Source: an uncultured Eubacteriales bacterium (lineage in GTDB: Bacteria > Bacillota > Clostridia > Lachnospirales > Lachnospiraceae). Taken from it: a stretch of 17,708 nucleotides of DNA. The translations under genes were made by a program, and so were the position numbers. Each line of letters opens with the position of its first letter. The first letter of the stretch is position 1. The notes beneath the pieces were generated by a model. The model was given only the letters and a program-made list of their open reading frames with translations, made no database searches and was not told the DNA's origin. This document shows positions 1 to 8,419 of this stretch, piece after piece. Location of the stretch: contig UQVN01000042.1 of the NCBI GenBank assembly GCA_900544525.1, positions 1-17,708 on the forward strand, read 5' to 3'.

Positions 1-21
1 TTTCATTAATTCTCACTTGAC

Positions 22-91
22 TTTTTTATTTCATAGGAAAGCAACACTTTCACAAATTAGTACAACAATATATTTCCTATGAAATAAAAAA
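22..91. repeat. Perfect 19-bp inverted repeat with 32-nt loop
   Basis: The arms at 22-40 and 73-91 are exact reverse complements, each combining a run of six T or A with the core TTTCATAGGAAA. On either strand the U-run comes before the stem and no U-run follows, so by itself it does not look like an ordinary intrinsic terminator. The right arm is also the U-tract of the terminator that follows the HAD gene. It may be a 3' end stabilising structure or a remnant of a small mobile repeat; the window edge prevents a decision. Confidence 0.75.
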
Positions 92-129
92 TAGGCTATC
101 ATACAAAAACTAATTTTGCATGATAGCCT
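84..129 (-). terminator. Intrinsic terminator after the HAD gene
   Basis: Read on the minus strand, a 10-bp stem (AGGCTATCAT type, arms 120-129 and 93-102) continues through one mismatch into a further 5-bp CAAAA/TTTTG stem. It is followed directly by a U-rich tract (ATTTTTTATTTC). It begins 13 nt past the HAD stop codon and should end the transcript that starts upstream of the LacI-SBP hybrid gene. Confidence 0.88.
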
Positions 130-142
130 CACTCTTACCATT

Positions 143-748
143 CTATTTTTGATTCAATATTGGTTCTAACTCTCTTACCGCTTGTTCGTAGCTCTCAAAT
201 TGAATTCCAAAGAATCCTAAATTGCGTGCTTGTTCAATATTATCAAGTCGATCATCCAAAAATACACTTTCTCTTGGTTCTATCGAATACTTCCTGCACA
301 GTTCTTCATAAATTTCTCTCTCTGGCTTTATCCACTTACATTGGAAAGAAAACACAGCACCATCCACATAAGGTAGAAATTCCATCTTTTCTTTTGTCTG
401 TTCATATGTAATTTCAGCATAATTGGATAAAATATAGACACGATATCCTCTTTGTTTTAACTCCTTAATCCAAGCAACACTATATGGAAATAATTCTATC
501 GTATCTCCTACCATCTGATACGCTTTTGTTATCTCCTCTTTGTACTCTTTACCATTAAAAATAAATTTTTTTAATAACTCTTCTGTCGATAATTTTCCTC
601 GATCGGATTCTTCCCATAGAGCATTTTGAAACATAGCCTGATTCACAGCTTGTCTCGTTTTTAAATCAAATCCTAACCGTTCCATATAAGAATCTGGATC
701 ATATTCCACTAATACTTTTCCTACATCAAAAATAACATTTTTAATCAT
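143..748 (-). CDS. HAD-superfamily hydrolase, YihX-like sugar phosphatase
   Basis: A cytoplasmic haloacid dehalogenase-fold phosphatase of about 201 residues. Visible motifs are motif I DVGKV with nucleophile Asp8, motif II LSN (Ser108), motif III Lys141 in WIKPE, and motif IV LDD (Asp165, Asp166). The second motif I aspartate is Gly10, as in E. coli YihX (alpha-glucose-1-phosphate phosphatase, motif DLGNV), and the fold and length also fit that family. An in-frame ATG at 754 directly abuts GGAGG, whereas the ATG at 748 stands 6 nt from it, so 748 is preferred. It lies 42 nt behind the LacI-SBP hybrid gene with no terminator between, so it is probably co-transcribed. A role in dephosphorylating a sugar phosphate made from the imported carbohydrate is inference; the substrate is unknown. 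Confidence 0.88.
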   Translation of the reverse strand: MIKNVIFDVGKVLVEYDPDSYMERLGFDLKTRQAVNQAMFQNALWEESDRGKLSTEELLKKFIFNGKEYKEEITKAYQMVGDTIELFPYSVAWIKELKQRGYRVYILSNYAEITYEQTKEKMEFLPYVDGAVFSFQCKWIKPEREIYEELCRKYSIEPRESVFLDDRLDNIEQARNLGFFGIQFESYEQAVRELEPILNQK

Positions 749-796
749 ACGCATCCTCCACTCTTATCCTTATTTTCCTAGTTTACTAGTGATATT

Positions 797-2971
797 CTAT
801 TTTTTATTAAACATATCATCACAGACTTCTTGTGCATGCTTTAACGCCTCTTCTATCGTTTCCTTTTCTGACATAGCTGTTATTAAAGCATTTCCTAAAA
901 TATCCTCAAATGCAAATTCATCAAATCCTCTCTTTTGATTCTGCTCACTTCCTCGCCTTCCTTTCTTAAACATCTCTTCAATTCCAGCGATCCACGGGTA
1001 AAGCTCTAATACTGCTGCATTATTGACTATATTTTTATTTCCAACAAATCCCCCTAAATAAGTGACCATTTCTGCAATTTCATCGGAATAGAGCCAGTCC
1101 ATAAATTGATAACATTCTTCTACCTTTTTTGAACTTTTTGTTACCCCAAGGCTTCCTCCTCCTAATAAAGGATTTTCTCCTGGAACATCTGCAAATATAA
1201 TTTTTCCTGCAACTTTTGAATTCGTATTATGTAGCATATGAGAGGCATAATTGGAAAATGCAATATTCATAGCAGTAAGCCCATCGGAAAACATACCAGA
1301 TGATTCCCCCCACCACTGGTGAATTTCATCGGTTGTATAATTTCTAGATTCTAAGCAACTTCGAAATGCTTCTTGCATCTCTTTTGTCATTACATTCACT
1401 TTTCCGTGTTCATCAAAAATACTGGATTTTTTTTCGGAATACCGCAACAATACTTCACAGGCTGCTACAAAAGAACGCCCGTAAGTAAGTGTTGTCCCAT
1501 AGACAGTTTGCGATTGTTTATTATATTTTTGTGTAAAAAATCTTGCCACTTTATTATATTCATCAAAGCTCTTTGGAATTTCTAATCTCTCTTTATTTTT
1601 TTCATAATACTCTCTTTTGATTAACTCATTCTCAAATAGATCTTTTCTACAAAAAAGCATTTGCACGCAAGCGTCTAATGGTATGGCGTATTTTTCTCCT
1701 TTTACGGAATAATACTCTTCTGGAATACAAGATAAGATTCTATCCATCACATTTTTTATGATACTATGATTGCTATCTAATTTTCTAAAAATTCTCTCAC
1801 TTTCTCTTGCCATCCATGCCATATCAATTCTTACAAGATCAAAAACTGTTTCTTGGTTAACTCCCATTTTGGAAACCATTTTATACAATTCATCATAAGG
1901 AACTTCTGTCACTTTCACATCAATTCCTGACTGCTCTTTAAAAAGAGGCAATAATTTTTTAATGGCTCTACTGGTAGGGTTTTTCACCGATAAAAACTGC
2001 AATGTCTTTTCTTTTTGGAAATAATATGTTTTTCTTATAGGAAAACGGCCATCTTCTATCACCTCATTTTGTTCCTTTAAAATCTCTTTTCCCATAACAA
2101 TTTCTGCAATATGTCTTCCCATTAATTTATAATTCATTTCATACATATTGATATTTTGAAAACCAATCTCTTTATTGACAATAGCATAAATATCTGGAAG
2201 TTTTATTGTTGGATTATACTGATGCGCCATTTTTATACTCTCTGCATCTTCTCTTGACATAACAACAATGGCATCAAAAGGATCGGGAGAATCTAAAATA
2301 TCAAAAACACGATTGAATTTCATTGGATCAGGAGCTGAAAATACTTCTACATAGCATCCTTCTTTTTTAAAAACTCTAGTCGCATTTTCTACAAATTTTT
2401 CATTATTCGTATAACGAACGTCTTCACATAAAATAGCAATACTTTTATTCCCATCTCTCACACATTTTTCTGCAATCTCTTTCCCTGCCTTTTCATAATT
2501 GAAAGAAATAAAAATAGCATTTTGAGAAAAGCCTTTTATATAGCGATCTACCATAATAATCTGAGTTTCTTCTGGAATACTTTCTTTGTTTTCTATTAGA
2601 GAACTTACTGTAATAATTGCCTTAGGATTTGATGATAATGCCTTATTTAACACTCTTTCTTCGATATATTGTAATCCATTGCTACACAGTAATTCTATCG
2701 TATATTCTGCTTTTTTTAATTCCTGTTCCATTCCTGCATACAATTCATTGTACATCTTCCTATCCATTCTAGGCACAATAATACAGATATGCTTAGAGCT
2801 TCCACTTCTTAACTGTCTTGCTTGTGAATTTAATTGATACCCTAATTCTTTCGCCGCCTGCTCCACTAATTTGATTTTTTCCGCACTCACATTTCCTTTT
2901 CTATTCAAAACATTGGAAACTGTCCCATGCGATACTCCTGCATGTTTTGCAATATCCTTAATCGTAGGCAT
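797..2971 (-). CDS. LacI-type regulator fused to a solute-binding protein domain
   Basis: A 724-residue protein in three parts. Residues 1-55 are a canonical LacI helix-turn-helix and hinge (TIKDIAKHAGVSHGTVSNVL, then a Gly-Tyr and Arg-Gln-Leu hinge region). Residues 60-310 are the usual LacI periplasmic-binding-like sensor domain (starting HICIIVP). Residues 323-724 match a family 1 extracellular solute-binding protein, with the typical start (LQFLSVKNPTSRAIKKLLPLF), an RIDMAWMA segment and a late GGGSLGVTKSSKK block. No signal peptide, lipobox or membrane helix is visible, so the binding-protein part must act in the cytoplasm. The start is supported by GGGAGG 6 nt upstream. It is the first gene of its own unit, beyond the terminator of the sugar operon, and is followed by the HAD gene. 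It is probably a sugar-responsive regulator; which domain binds ligand is unknown. Confidence 0.93.
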   Translation of the reverse strand: MPTIKDIAKHAGVSHGTVSNVLNRKGNVSAEKIKLVEQAAKELGYQLNSQARQLRSGSSKHICIIVPRMDRKMYNELYAGMEQELKKAEYTIELLCSNGLQYIEERVLNKALSSNPKAIITVSSLIENKESIPEETQIIMVDRYIKGFSQNAIFISFNYEKAGKEIAEKCVRDGNKSIAILCEDVRYTNNEKFVENATRVFKKEGCYVEVFSAPDPMKFNRVFDILDSPDPFDAIVVMSREDAESIKMAHQYNPTIKLPDIYAIVNKEIGFQNINMYEMNYKLMGRHIAEIVMGKEILKEQNEVIEDGRFPIRKTYYFQKEKTLQFLSVKNPTSRAIKKLLPLFKEQSGIDVKVTEVPYDELYKMVSKMGVNQETVFDLVRIDMAWMARESERIFRKLDSNHSIIKNVMDRILSCIPEEYYSVKGEKYAIPLDACVQMLFCRKDLFENELIKREYYEKNKERLEIPKSFDEYNKVARFFTQKYNKQSQTVYGTTLTYGRSFVAACEVLLRYSEKKSSIFDEHGKVNVMTKEMQEAFRSCLESRNYTTDEIHQWWGESSGMFSDGLTAMNIAFSNYASHMLHNTNSKVAGKIIFADVPGENPLLGGGSLGVTKSSKKVEECYQFMDWLYSDEIAEMVTYLGGFVGNKNIVNNAAVLELYPWIAGIEEMFKKGRRGSEQNQKRGFDEFAFEDILGNALITAMSEKETIEEALKHAQEVCDDMFNKK

Positions 2972-3004
2972 ATTGATCCTCCCAACTCGTTATTCTTGTT
3001 TGTA

Positions 3005-3035
3005 TTTATACTATCATATTATATGGAATTTTCAA
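3005..3035 (-). promoter_or_regulatory. Candidate promoter of the LacI-SBP hybrid gene
   Basis: On the minus strand TTGAAA (3030-3035) is followed by TATAAA (3005-3010), but the spacer is 19 nt, longer than ideal. Several other TATAAT-like strings occur in this AT-rich stretch, so the exact site is uncertain. A promoter somewhere here is expected because the upstream operon ends in a terminator. Confidence 0.3.
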
Positions 3036-3223
3036 ATTATAGATTGGGTATTTCTAGATCACTTTTACTTTACTATATTTACTATAAACTCTATTATTCA
3101 TAGAATCCAATGTGTAGGCGCGCACTTTTACATAATATTTCTTTTTCCTACTGAAACATTTTTTCCCATTTCTCACTAATTTCTGTATTTTTGGTGTCGC
3201 TAGCAGTCTAAAAGACGCTCCAT

Positions 3224-3259
3224 ATCAAGTGAGAATTACAACTCCCCATACCACTTGAT
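3224..3259. repeat. Inverted repeat ATCAAGTG / CACTTGAT with 20-nt spacer
   Basis: Arms 3224-3231 and 3252-3259 are perfect 8-bp reverse complements, upstream of the hybrid regulator gene. A 14-nt string covering the left arm (3225-3238) recurs in inverse orientation at 7-20. It could be a binding site for a regulator, but this rests only on symmetry. Confidence 0.4.
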
Positions 3260-3280
3260 TGCACTCATTTTTGAAAACAA

Positions 3281-3328
3281 GACAATAAAAGTGAAGATAA
3301 GTATTTTTATGCGCACTTATCTTCACTT
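3281..3328 (-). terminator. Intrinsic terminator of the sugar operon
   Basis: The transcript has a perfect 14-bp stem (AAGTGAAGATAAGT with its reverse complement; arms 3315-3328 and 3289-3302) with a 12-nt loop. A T-rich stretch (TTTTATTGTCTT) follows. It begins 12 nt past the GH2 stop codon and separates this operon from the hybrid regulator unit. Confidence 0.88.
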
Positions 3329-3340
3329 CATTTATCATCG

Positions 3341-6115
3341 TTATTTTGTAGTTAATAATACTTGATTACAAATACCCGCTTCAGGATACTCTTTATTTCC
3401 ATTATAAACAACAACCGTTACTTCATGTTTTCCAACAAAAGTTTCTTCAAGTGGTAAAATAATGGAACCTCCAAAGGAGTCGGTACGACAAAATACTTCT
3501 TCTCCATCGAAATAAATCCAAACATATCCCTTTACATCTGTAAAATAAAGGTTTCGTTCTTCTTTTGCCTGTCCAAAATCATATTGAGTTCGATACATTG
3601 CATATTGTTCTAATTTCCCTGATAATTCTGGCTGTGGCTGTCCTGTAAAGTTTACTGGTTCAAAACTGTTCATATCATTGCGATCGGTTTTCATCTTCGC
3701 ATCTGGCATTTCATCGAATAGTTCATAATACAGTCTCCAACCTTCCACAATTTTCTCTTTAATTGGAACGATATATGGGATTTCTTTCACTTTTTCTAAT
3801 GTAATTGTCACTTCATCTTCTTCTAAGCCTTCTGAAAACGCTCGGATTTTCATATCCTGTTGCATATTTTGTTCTGGCTTTACAAGAAATTGACAGCGTC
3901 CATGGAATGTTTTGCGACAAGATGCAACATCTGGTTCATGAGAATTTGGATTTCCATTTCCCGTTCCAACTACAATGCCATTTTCCACTTCTAATTGAAT
4001 TTTATTTTCTGCATTTGGAACGACAACCCCTTGTTCATCCACTACTTTTACATTTAAAATTGCAATATCATGTCCTCCTGTTTGAATGGAATCTTCCACA
4101 GGCTCTATTACAATTTTCTTTGCTCTATAAGCTGTTTTTTGCTCATCAATGGCTACTACTTCTCCATCTACAAAACCTTCGGCTTTCAATACTCCTTTTT
4201 CACATGGAATTTCAAACGCAATTTGCTCATAGACGTCTGGTTTTCCTTCTCTTACAAGCTCACCATTGACATAGAGTTTTACATATTCACAGTTTGTTGT
4301 CACCATGACTTTAATATCGCTTCCTACCATCTTTTCTTCCGCCCATGGGGATACTAAGTGTACCATTTTTTCTTTTCCCCAAAAAGCTTTATATAAATAG
4401 CAAGCATCTTTTTCAAATCCACAGCTGTCATAAGTTCCAAAGAAAGTTCCAACACTTGGCCATTCAAATGGCGTTGGTTCTCCTCGATAATCAAACCCTG
4501 TCCAAACAAAACTTCCTGCCACATAAGGGCGTTCATTGACATAGCGCCATGTATCTTTCACTTTTGTTCCCCAAAGAGCAGATTCGCTATCATAATCATC
4601 TATGATATTTTTTGAGTAATCGGTTTTATATTCTCCTCGCACCATAAAAGCACTAGCTGTTTCAGAACCCATTAGTGGAATATTAGGATATTTTTTATGG
4701 AAATCATCATAACGCTTTGGATTATAGTTAATTCCTACTGCATCTAAAATCGTTGCTGCTCCCTCTTCTTCCATATATCCACCATTAAAAGCTCCAAGTA
4801 CCGGACGTTGATCGTCCATTTCTTTTACCGCTTGTTTTAACCTTCCAGCCATCTGATGCCCTTTTCTTGTCCCTTGTAATGGTTCTTCATTAAAGACAGA
4901 ATAGAGAATAACACAAGGATGATTTCTAGCATTTTTTACGATACCTTTCACCTCGTCTAACACATCTTTTGCCGAACTAAAAGTGCGGTTTTCTTCCATG
5001 ACAAGCAATCCTTCTCTATCACAGATATCCAAAATTGCAGGATCCGGATTGTGGGCACAGCGATACGCATTGGCTCCTAATTCCTTTAGCTTTTTAATTC
5101 GGAATTGTTGTAAGTTATAAGAAACAGCAACTCCAATTCCTGCATGATCTTGGTGGTTACAAAAACCTTTTAATTTAATGTTCCTTCCATTTAACCAAAA
5201 TCCGCTATCCGCTAAAAGTTCTATCGTTCGAAACCCTGTAGAATTTTTTTGATAGTCTTTTCTCTCTCCTTCGTAGTAAAGTTCTGTTTTGACTTCATAA
5301 AGGCTTGGAGATTCAATGTCCCAAATATCTGGATTTTCTATTTGATATTCTGCCATCACTTTTTTTCGTTCAAATCCATTGATAACGGTTGCTTCTCCTT
5401 TTACGGTACCAACGACTTCTCCTTTTGGAGAAACAATCGTATGAGAAACAGTAACTTCTTTTGAGAACTCAAAACTATTTTCAATTTCTGTTTCTAACTG
5501 TAACTGCCATCGTTCCTCGTTTATTTTCGTTGGTTTTATATAAACACCTTGATATCCAATATGTGCTGCTGATTTTTTTACAAGCCAAACATTTCGGTAA
5601 AGACCAGCCCCTTCATACCACCAACCTTCCCAAGCGGAAGCATCGATTCGAATGGCAATGGTATTTGGCACAACCCCAAAATTAGCCATATCCGTCATAT
5701 CCACGCAAAAACTGTTATAGCCAGAATAACTTCTCTTTAAAATCATTCCATTGACATAGATTTCTGCATTGGCAGACATTCCTTCAAATTCTAATAAAAT
5801 TTGTTTCTTTCTATCCTCTTCTTCCAATCCAAAGCGGAGGCGATACCAGCCAATTCCTCGTTCTTTATACCCCTGATTTGGAGAGCCTGTCTCGACAAAC
5901 TCTTTTTTTGTCACCCAATCATGAGGAAGTTCTACCACTTCCCAATCGGAGTCATCAAAACTTGTATCCGCAGGACCTTTACACGCCCCACCTTTTGCAA
6001 ATCCATAGACATCGTCATGATTTTTCGTTGGTGGAAGCACTGAGAAGTCCTTTTCTATAAATTTCCATCCACGATTTAAACAATAAAGATTCGCCTGTTG
6101 TCCATAATGCTTCAT
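3341..6115 (-). CDS. Glycoside hydrolase family 2 (beta-galactosidase-like)
   Basis: A 924-residue retaining beta-glycosidase, probably acting on a beta-linked sugar brought in by the adjacent transporter. The order is a sugar-binding jelly-roll (about 10-180, with RGIGWYR and AEIYVNG), an immunoglobulin-like domain (about 185-298), a TIM barrel (about 300-580), then further beta domains resembling DUF4982 and Ig-like modules (about 585-775) and a C-terminal beta-rich segment (about 790-924). The acid/base is Glu410 in VFNEEP and the nucleophile Glu485 in GSETASA; their spacing of 75 fits the family. No signal peptide is present, so it is cytoplasmic. AAGGAG lies 10 nt before the ATG, and the gap to the permease gene is only 35 nt. 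The GSETAS-type GH2 group contains many beta-galactosidases, but beta-glucuronidase or another specificity cannot be excluded. Confidence 0.93.
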   Translation of the reverse strand: MKHYGQQANLYCLNRGWKFIEKDFSVLPPTKNHDDVYGFAKGGACKGPADTSFDDSDWEVVELPHDWVTKKEFVETGSPNQGYKERGIGWYRLRFGLEEEDRKKQILLEFEGMSANAEIYVNGMILKRSYSGYNSFCVDMTDMANFGVVPNTIAIRIDASAWEGWWYEGAGLYRNVWLVKKSAAHIGYQGVYIKPTKINEERWQLQLETEIENSFEFSKEVTVSHTIVSPKGEVVGTVKGEATVINGFERKKVMAEYQIENPDIWDIESPSLYEVKTELYYEGERKDYQKNSTGFRTIELLADSGFWLNGRNIKLKGFCNHQDHAGIGVAVSYNLQQFRIKKLKELGANAYRCAHNPDPAILDICDREGLLVMEENRTFSSAKDVLDEVKGIVKNARNHPCVILYSVFNEEPLQGTRKGHQMAGRLKQAVKEMDDQRPVLGAFNGGYMEEEGAATILDAVGINYNPKRYDDFHKKYPNIPLMGSETASAFMVRGEYKTDYSKNIIDDYDSESALWGTKVKDTWRYVNERPYVAGSFVWTGFDYRGEPTPFEWPSVGTFFGTYDSCGFEKDACYLYKAFWGKEKMVHLVSPWAEEKMVGSDIKVMVTTNCEYVKLYVNGELVREGKPDVYEQIAFEIPCEKGVLKAEGFVDGEVVAIDEQKTAYRAKKIVIEPVEDSIQTGGHDIAILNVKVVDEQGVVVPNAENKIQLEVENGIVVGTGNGNPNSHEPDVASCRKTFHGRCQFLVKPEQNMQQDMKIRAFSEGLEEDEVTITLEKVKEIPYIVPIKEKIVEGWRLYYELFDEMPDAKMKTDRNDMNSFEPVNFTGQPQPELSGKLEQYAMYRTQYDFGQAKEERNLYFTDVKGYVWIYFDGEEVFCRTDSFGGSIILPLEETFVGKHEVTVVVYNGNKEYPEAGICNQVLLTTK

Positions 6116-6150
6116 AACTTATAAACTCCTTATCCTATCTCTTATCCGAT

Positions 6151-6990
6151 TTATTCTTTTACTGCTCCACCGCCTAAAGATGTAATTAACATTTTTTGTG
6201 TTATAACAAAGAAAATGATAAATGGAACTGCAATTAAAAGAGAACCAGATGCAAATGTTGCAAACATATTTTTCTTATCGGTTACAAAACCGAATAATCC
6301 AAGTGCCACCGTCTGTACTTTAGAAGAACGAAGTACCAGTTTTGGGAAAATGAAATCCATCCAAGGTGCTGTAAAACTTGTAATTGATAAAAATACAATA
6401 ATCGGTTTCGCTACTGGAAGCACAATTCTTCTAAAGATGAGAAAATGACTGGCTCCGTCGATTCTTGCCGCCTCATCTAAACTTCTTGGAATCGTATCCA
6501 AGTAACTTTTTACAAGCCATGTATTGTATGGAATATTTCCTGCTAAATATACAAGTACAAGTCCCCATAACGTATTTAATCCATTAATTCTTAAAAGAAT
6601 GACATAGATTGCAATCATTCCAACAAAAGATGGGAAGATTTGCAATACTAAAAGTGACATCATCATCGTTTTCTTAAAAGTAAAACGAAATCTTGAAAAA
6701 ATATACGCGCTTAAAGCACATACAAATACTGTACTAACAGTTGTGGCTACGGAAATAATTAATGTATTTTTAAACCAGATTGGAAAATCCGTATTCTCAA
6801 ACAAATAAATAAAATTTTTCAAAGTGAGCCCATCTCCAAATGGAATAATATTAAGAGCTGCTATATTTTGTTGTGGAGAAAATGCCGCACTTGCCACATA
6901 TACAAGAGGGTACAATACGAAGAAACTCGTTCCAATTAAGAAAATCCATACAAAAATATGTAATATTTTTTGTCCTGCTGTACTTTTCAT
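6151..6990 (-). CDS. ABC sugar transporter permease, MalG/GanQ type
   Basis: A 279-residue inner-membrane permease of the carbohydrate uptake transporter 1 (MalG) family, with about six hydrophobic helices. The cytoplasmic EAA loop that contacts the transport ATPase is clear (EAARIDGASHFLIFRRIVLP from residue 173). The C-terminal end LGGGAVKE is the usual MalG-like tail. Its ATG shares one base with the stop of the upstream permease gene (TAATG), and an AGGAGG ribosome binding site lies inside the end of that gene, so the two are translationally coupled. It pairs with the MalF-like protein to form the channel. Length and sequence also fit GanQ, the galacto-oligosaccharide permease of Bacillus; substrate assignment is inference. 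Confidence 0.95.
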   Translation of the reverse strand: MKSTAGQKILHIFVWIFLIGTSFFVLYPLVYVASAAFSPQQNIAALNIIPFGDGLTLKNFIYLFENTDFPIWFKNTLIISVATTVSTVFVCALSAYIFSRFRFTFKKTMMMSLLVLQIFPSFVGMIAIYVILLRINGLNTLWGLVLVYLAGNIPYNTWLVKSYLDTIPRSLDEAARIDGASHFLIFRRIVLPVAKPIIVFLSITSFTAPWMDFIFPKLVLRSSKVQTVALGLFGFVTDKKNMFATFASGSLLIAVPFIIFFVITQKMLITSLGGGAVKE

Positions 6991-8312
6991 TATAATTCTC
7001 CCTCCTTATATGATTTTGTATTTCGGAATGTAAAGATAGCAAATGGTGTTAATACAACGAAGATAACAACTGCTAAAACAGAAGCATAGTTGTATTTCAT
7101 CAATGTCATCGTTAACTGATAAATCCACGTTACTAAAATATCGGTTCCACCAGCAGATGTAAGGGTACTATCTGCAACTTTTGGTGCACCACCTGTTAAG
7201 AAATAGATAGCTCCAAAATTATTAATATTATGAGTAAATGACATAATAATAAGTGGTGTTGTCTGATATAAGATTAAAGGAATTGTAATTTTACGGAAGG
7301 TATAGAAGCGGCTAGCACCATCGATTTTTGCTGCTTCATAAATATCTTGTGAAATCGCTGTCATATTTCCCATAATTAATAACATAAAGTAAGAAAAACC
7401 AGCCCATAAATTGACTAAAACACAGACAGCTCTACAAATCCATACATCACTTAACCAAGGAATTGGGCCTGAAATAATATCTGCTGCCATCAAAGTACGG
7501 TTTACAATTCCAAAAGAACCATTTAATAAATTTTTCCAAACAAGCATACTTACAACTGCTGGAACTGCGTATGGGAGAATAAAAATAGAACGGAAAACTG
7601 GCTTAATTTTAATTTTACTTTCAGTTAAAACAACTGCCATAATAAGACCGCCAATATAACAAGTGAATGTTGCAAGAACGCCCCAAACCAAAGTCCAAAT
7701 AGCGACACGACCAAAAGCGCTTGTCCATGTGGCTTCTCCTCCAAACATCGTAACAAAGTTATCGAATCCAACCCAGTCAACCGTATTGTTTGGTGTCACA
7801 TGATCGGGTGCGGAATAGTTTGTAAATGCAACACAAGCAGAGAACACAAGTGGGACAACAACAAAGAATAAAATTAATAAAACTGCTGGAGCCATTCCAA
7901 TGGCAGGAAATGTATTTCCCGCAATACTTTTTACAGAGTTTTGTGCTTTATTTTTTAATCCGTTTCTGCAAAAATCTCTGTATTCTGTTAAGGAACTCCG
8001 AACTGACATTACATATACAATAAGAAAAACTGCAATAACAGTTAAAATCATAATTCCATCAATTAACATAAAAATGGAATTGTCACGAAGTTTCACTGGA
8101 ACATTTGGTTGTGGCTCTCCAAGAGTAATTAGGTTATAAATACCATTTGCAAAAAATGGAATCAGACAAAGTCCTACTACTTCTGTAATGGCATATAAAA
8201 TTCCTTTTACATATTGCTTAAAATATAAAATATGGCTGAGCCCCATAAATAAAATAGAAGTAAACAATACCCGATTTTTAGAACTTCCATCCCGATTTAA
8301 TGTTGTTGACAT
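6990..8312 (-). CDS. ABC sugar transporter permease, MalF/GanP type
   Basis: A 440-residue membrane protein of the MalF family. The N-terminal part (about 15-105) has additional hydrophobic helices and a GLSHILYFKQYVKGILY motif, as in the long MdxF/GanP permeases of Firmicutes. The core permease follows from about residue 135, with the EAA loop EAAKIDGASRFYTFRKITIP from residue 326. AGAGAGG lies 7 nt before the ATG. It sits 172 nt behind the binding-protein gene, with a strong hairpin in that gap, and overlaps the next permease gene by one base. It would form the heterodimeric channel with the MalG-like protein and needs an ATPase not encoded here. Confidence 0.95.
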   Translation of the reverse strand: MSTTLNRDGSSKNRVLFTSILFMGLSHILYFKQYVKGILYAITEVVGLCLIPFFANGIYNLITLGEPQPNVPVKLRDNSIFMLIDGIMILTVIAVFLIVYVMSVRSSLTEYRDFCRNGLKNKAQNSVKSIAGNTFPAIGMAPAVLLILFFVVVPLVFSACVAFTNYSAPDHVTPNNTVDWVGFDNFVTMFGGEATWTSAFGRVAIWTLVWGVLATFTCYIGGLIMAVVLTESKIKIKPVFRSIFILPYAVPAVVSMLVWKNLLNGSFGIVNRTLMAADIISGPIPWLSDVWICRAVCVLVNLWAGFSYFMLLIMGNMTAISQDIYEAAKIDGASRFYTFRKITIPLILYQTTPLIIMSFTHNINNFGAIYFLTGGAPKVADSTLTSAGGTDILVTWIYQLTMTLMKYNYASVLAVVIFVVLTPFAIFTFRNTKSYKEGEL

Positions 8313-8419
8313 ATTCTCACCTCTCTAAATCTTTTCCTTTTGTTTCCTTCTTATAGTTAAGAAAGTTAAGACTAGAATGTGTGTTGCACATCCGTCATAC
8401 TATTTTCTATAACAGAAGA

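Larger units (their letters stand above)
2972..3340. other. Intergenic region between sugar operon and hybrid regulator
   Basis: No convincing coding sequence was found in these 369 nt. The right side holds the terminator of the GH2 gene, the middle an inverted repeat around 3224-3259, and the left side the probable promoter and the GGGAGG ribosome binding site of the LacI-SBP hybrid gene. Confidence 0.7.

Noticed and set aside
2871..3179. Plus-strand frame of 102 codons crossing the promoter region of the hybrid regulator
   Set aside because: It begins antisense to the helix-turn-helix region and continues in AT-rich non-coding DNA; its composition is Phe/Ile-rich without recognisable motifs.
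3805..4269. Open frame of 154 codons on the plus strand inside the GH2 gene
   Set aside because: It is antisense to a well-conserved enzyme, has leucine/histidine/phenylalanine-rich composition typical of shadow frames, and no convincing ribosome binding site.
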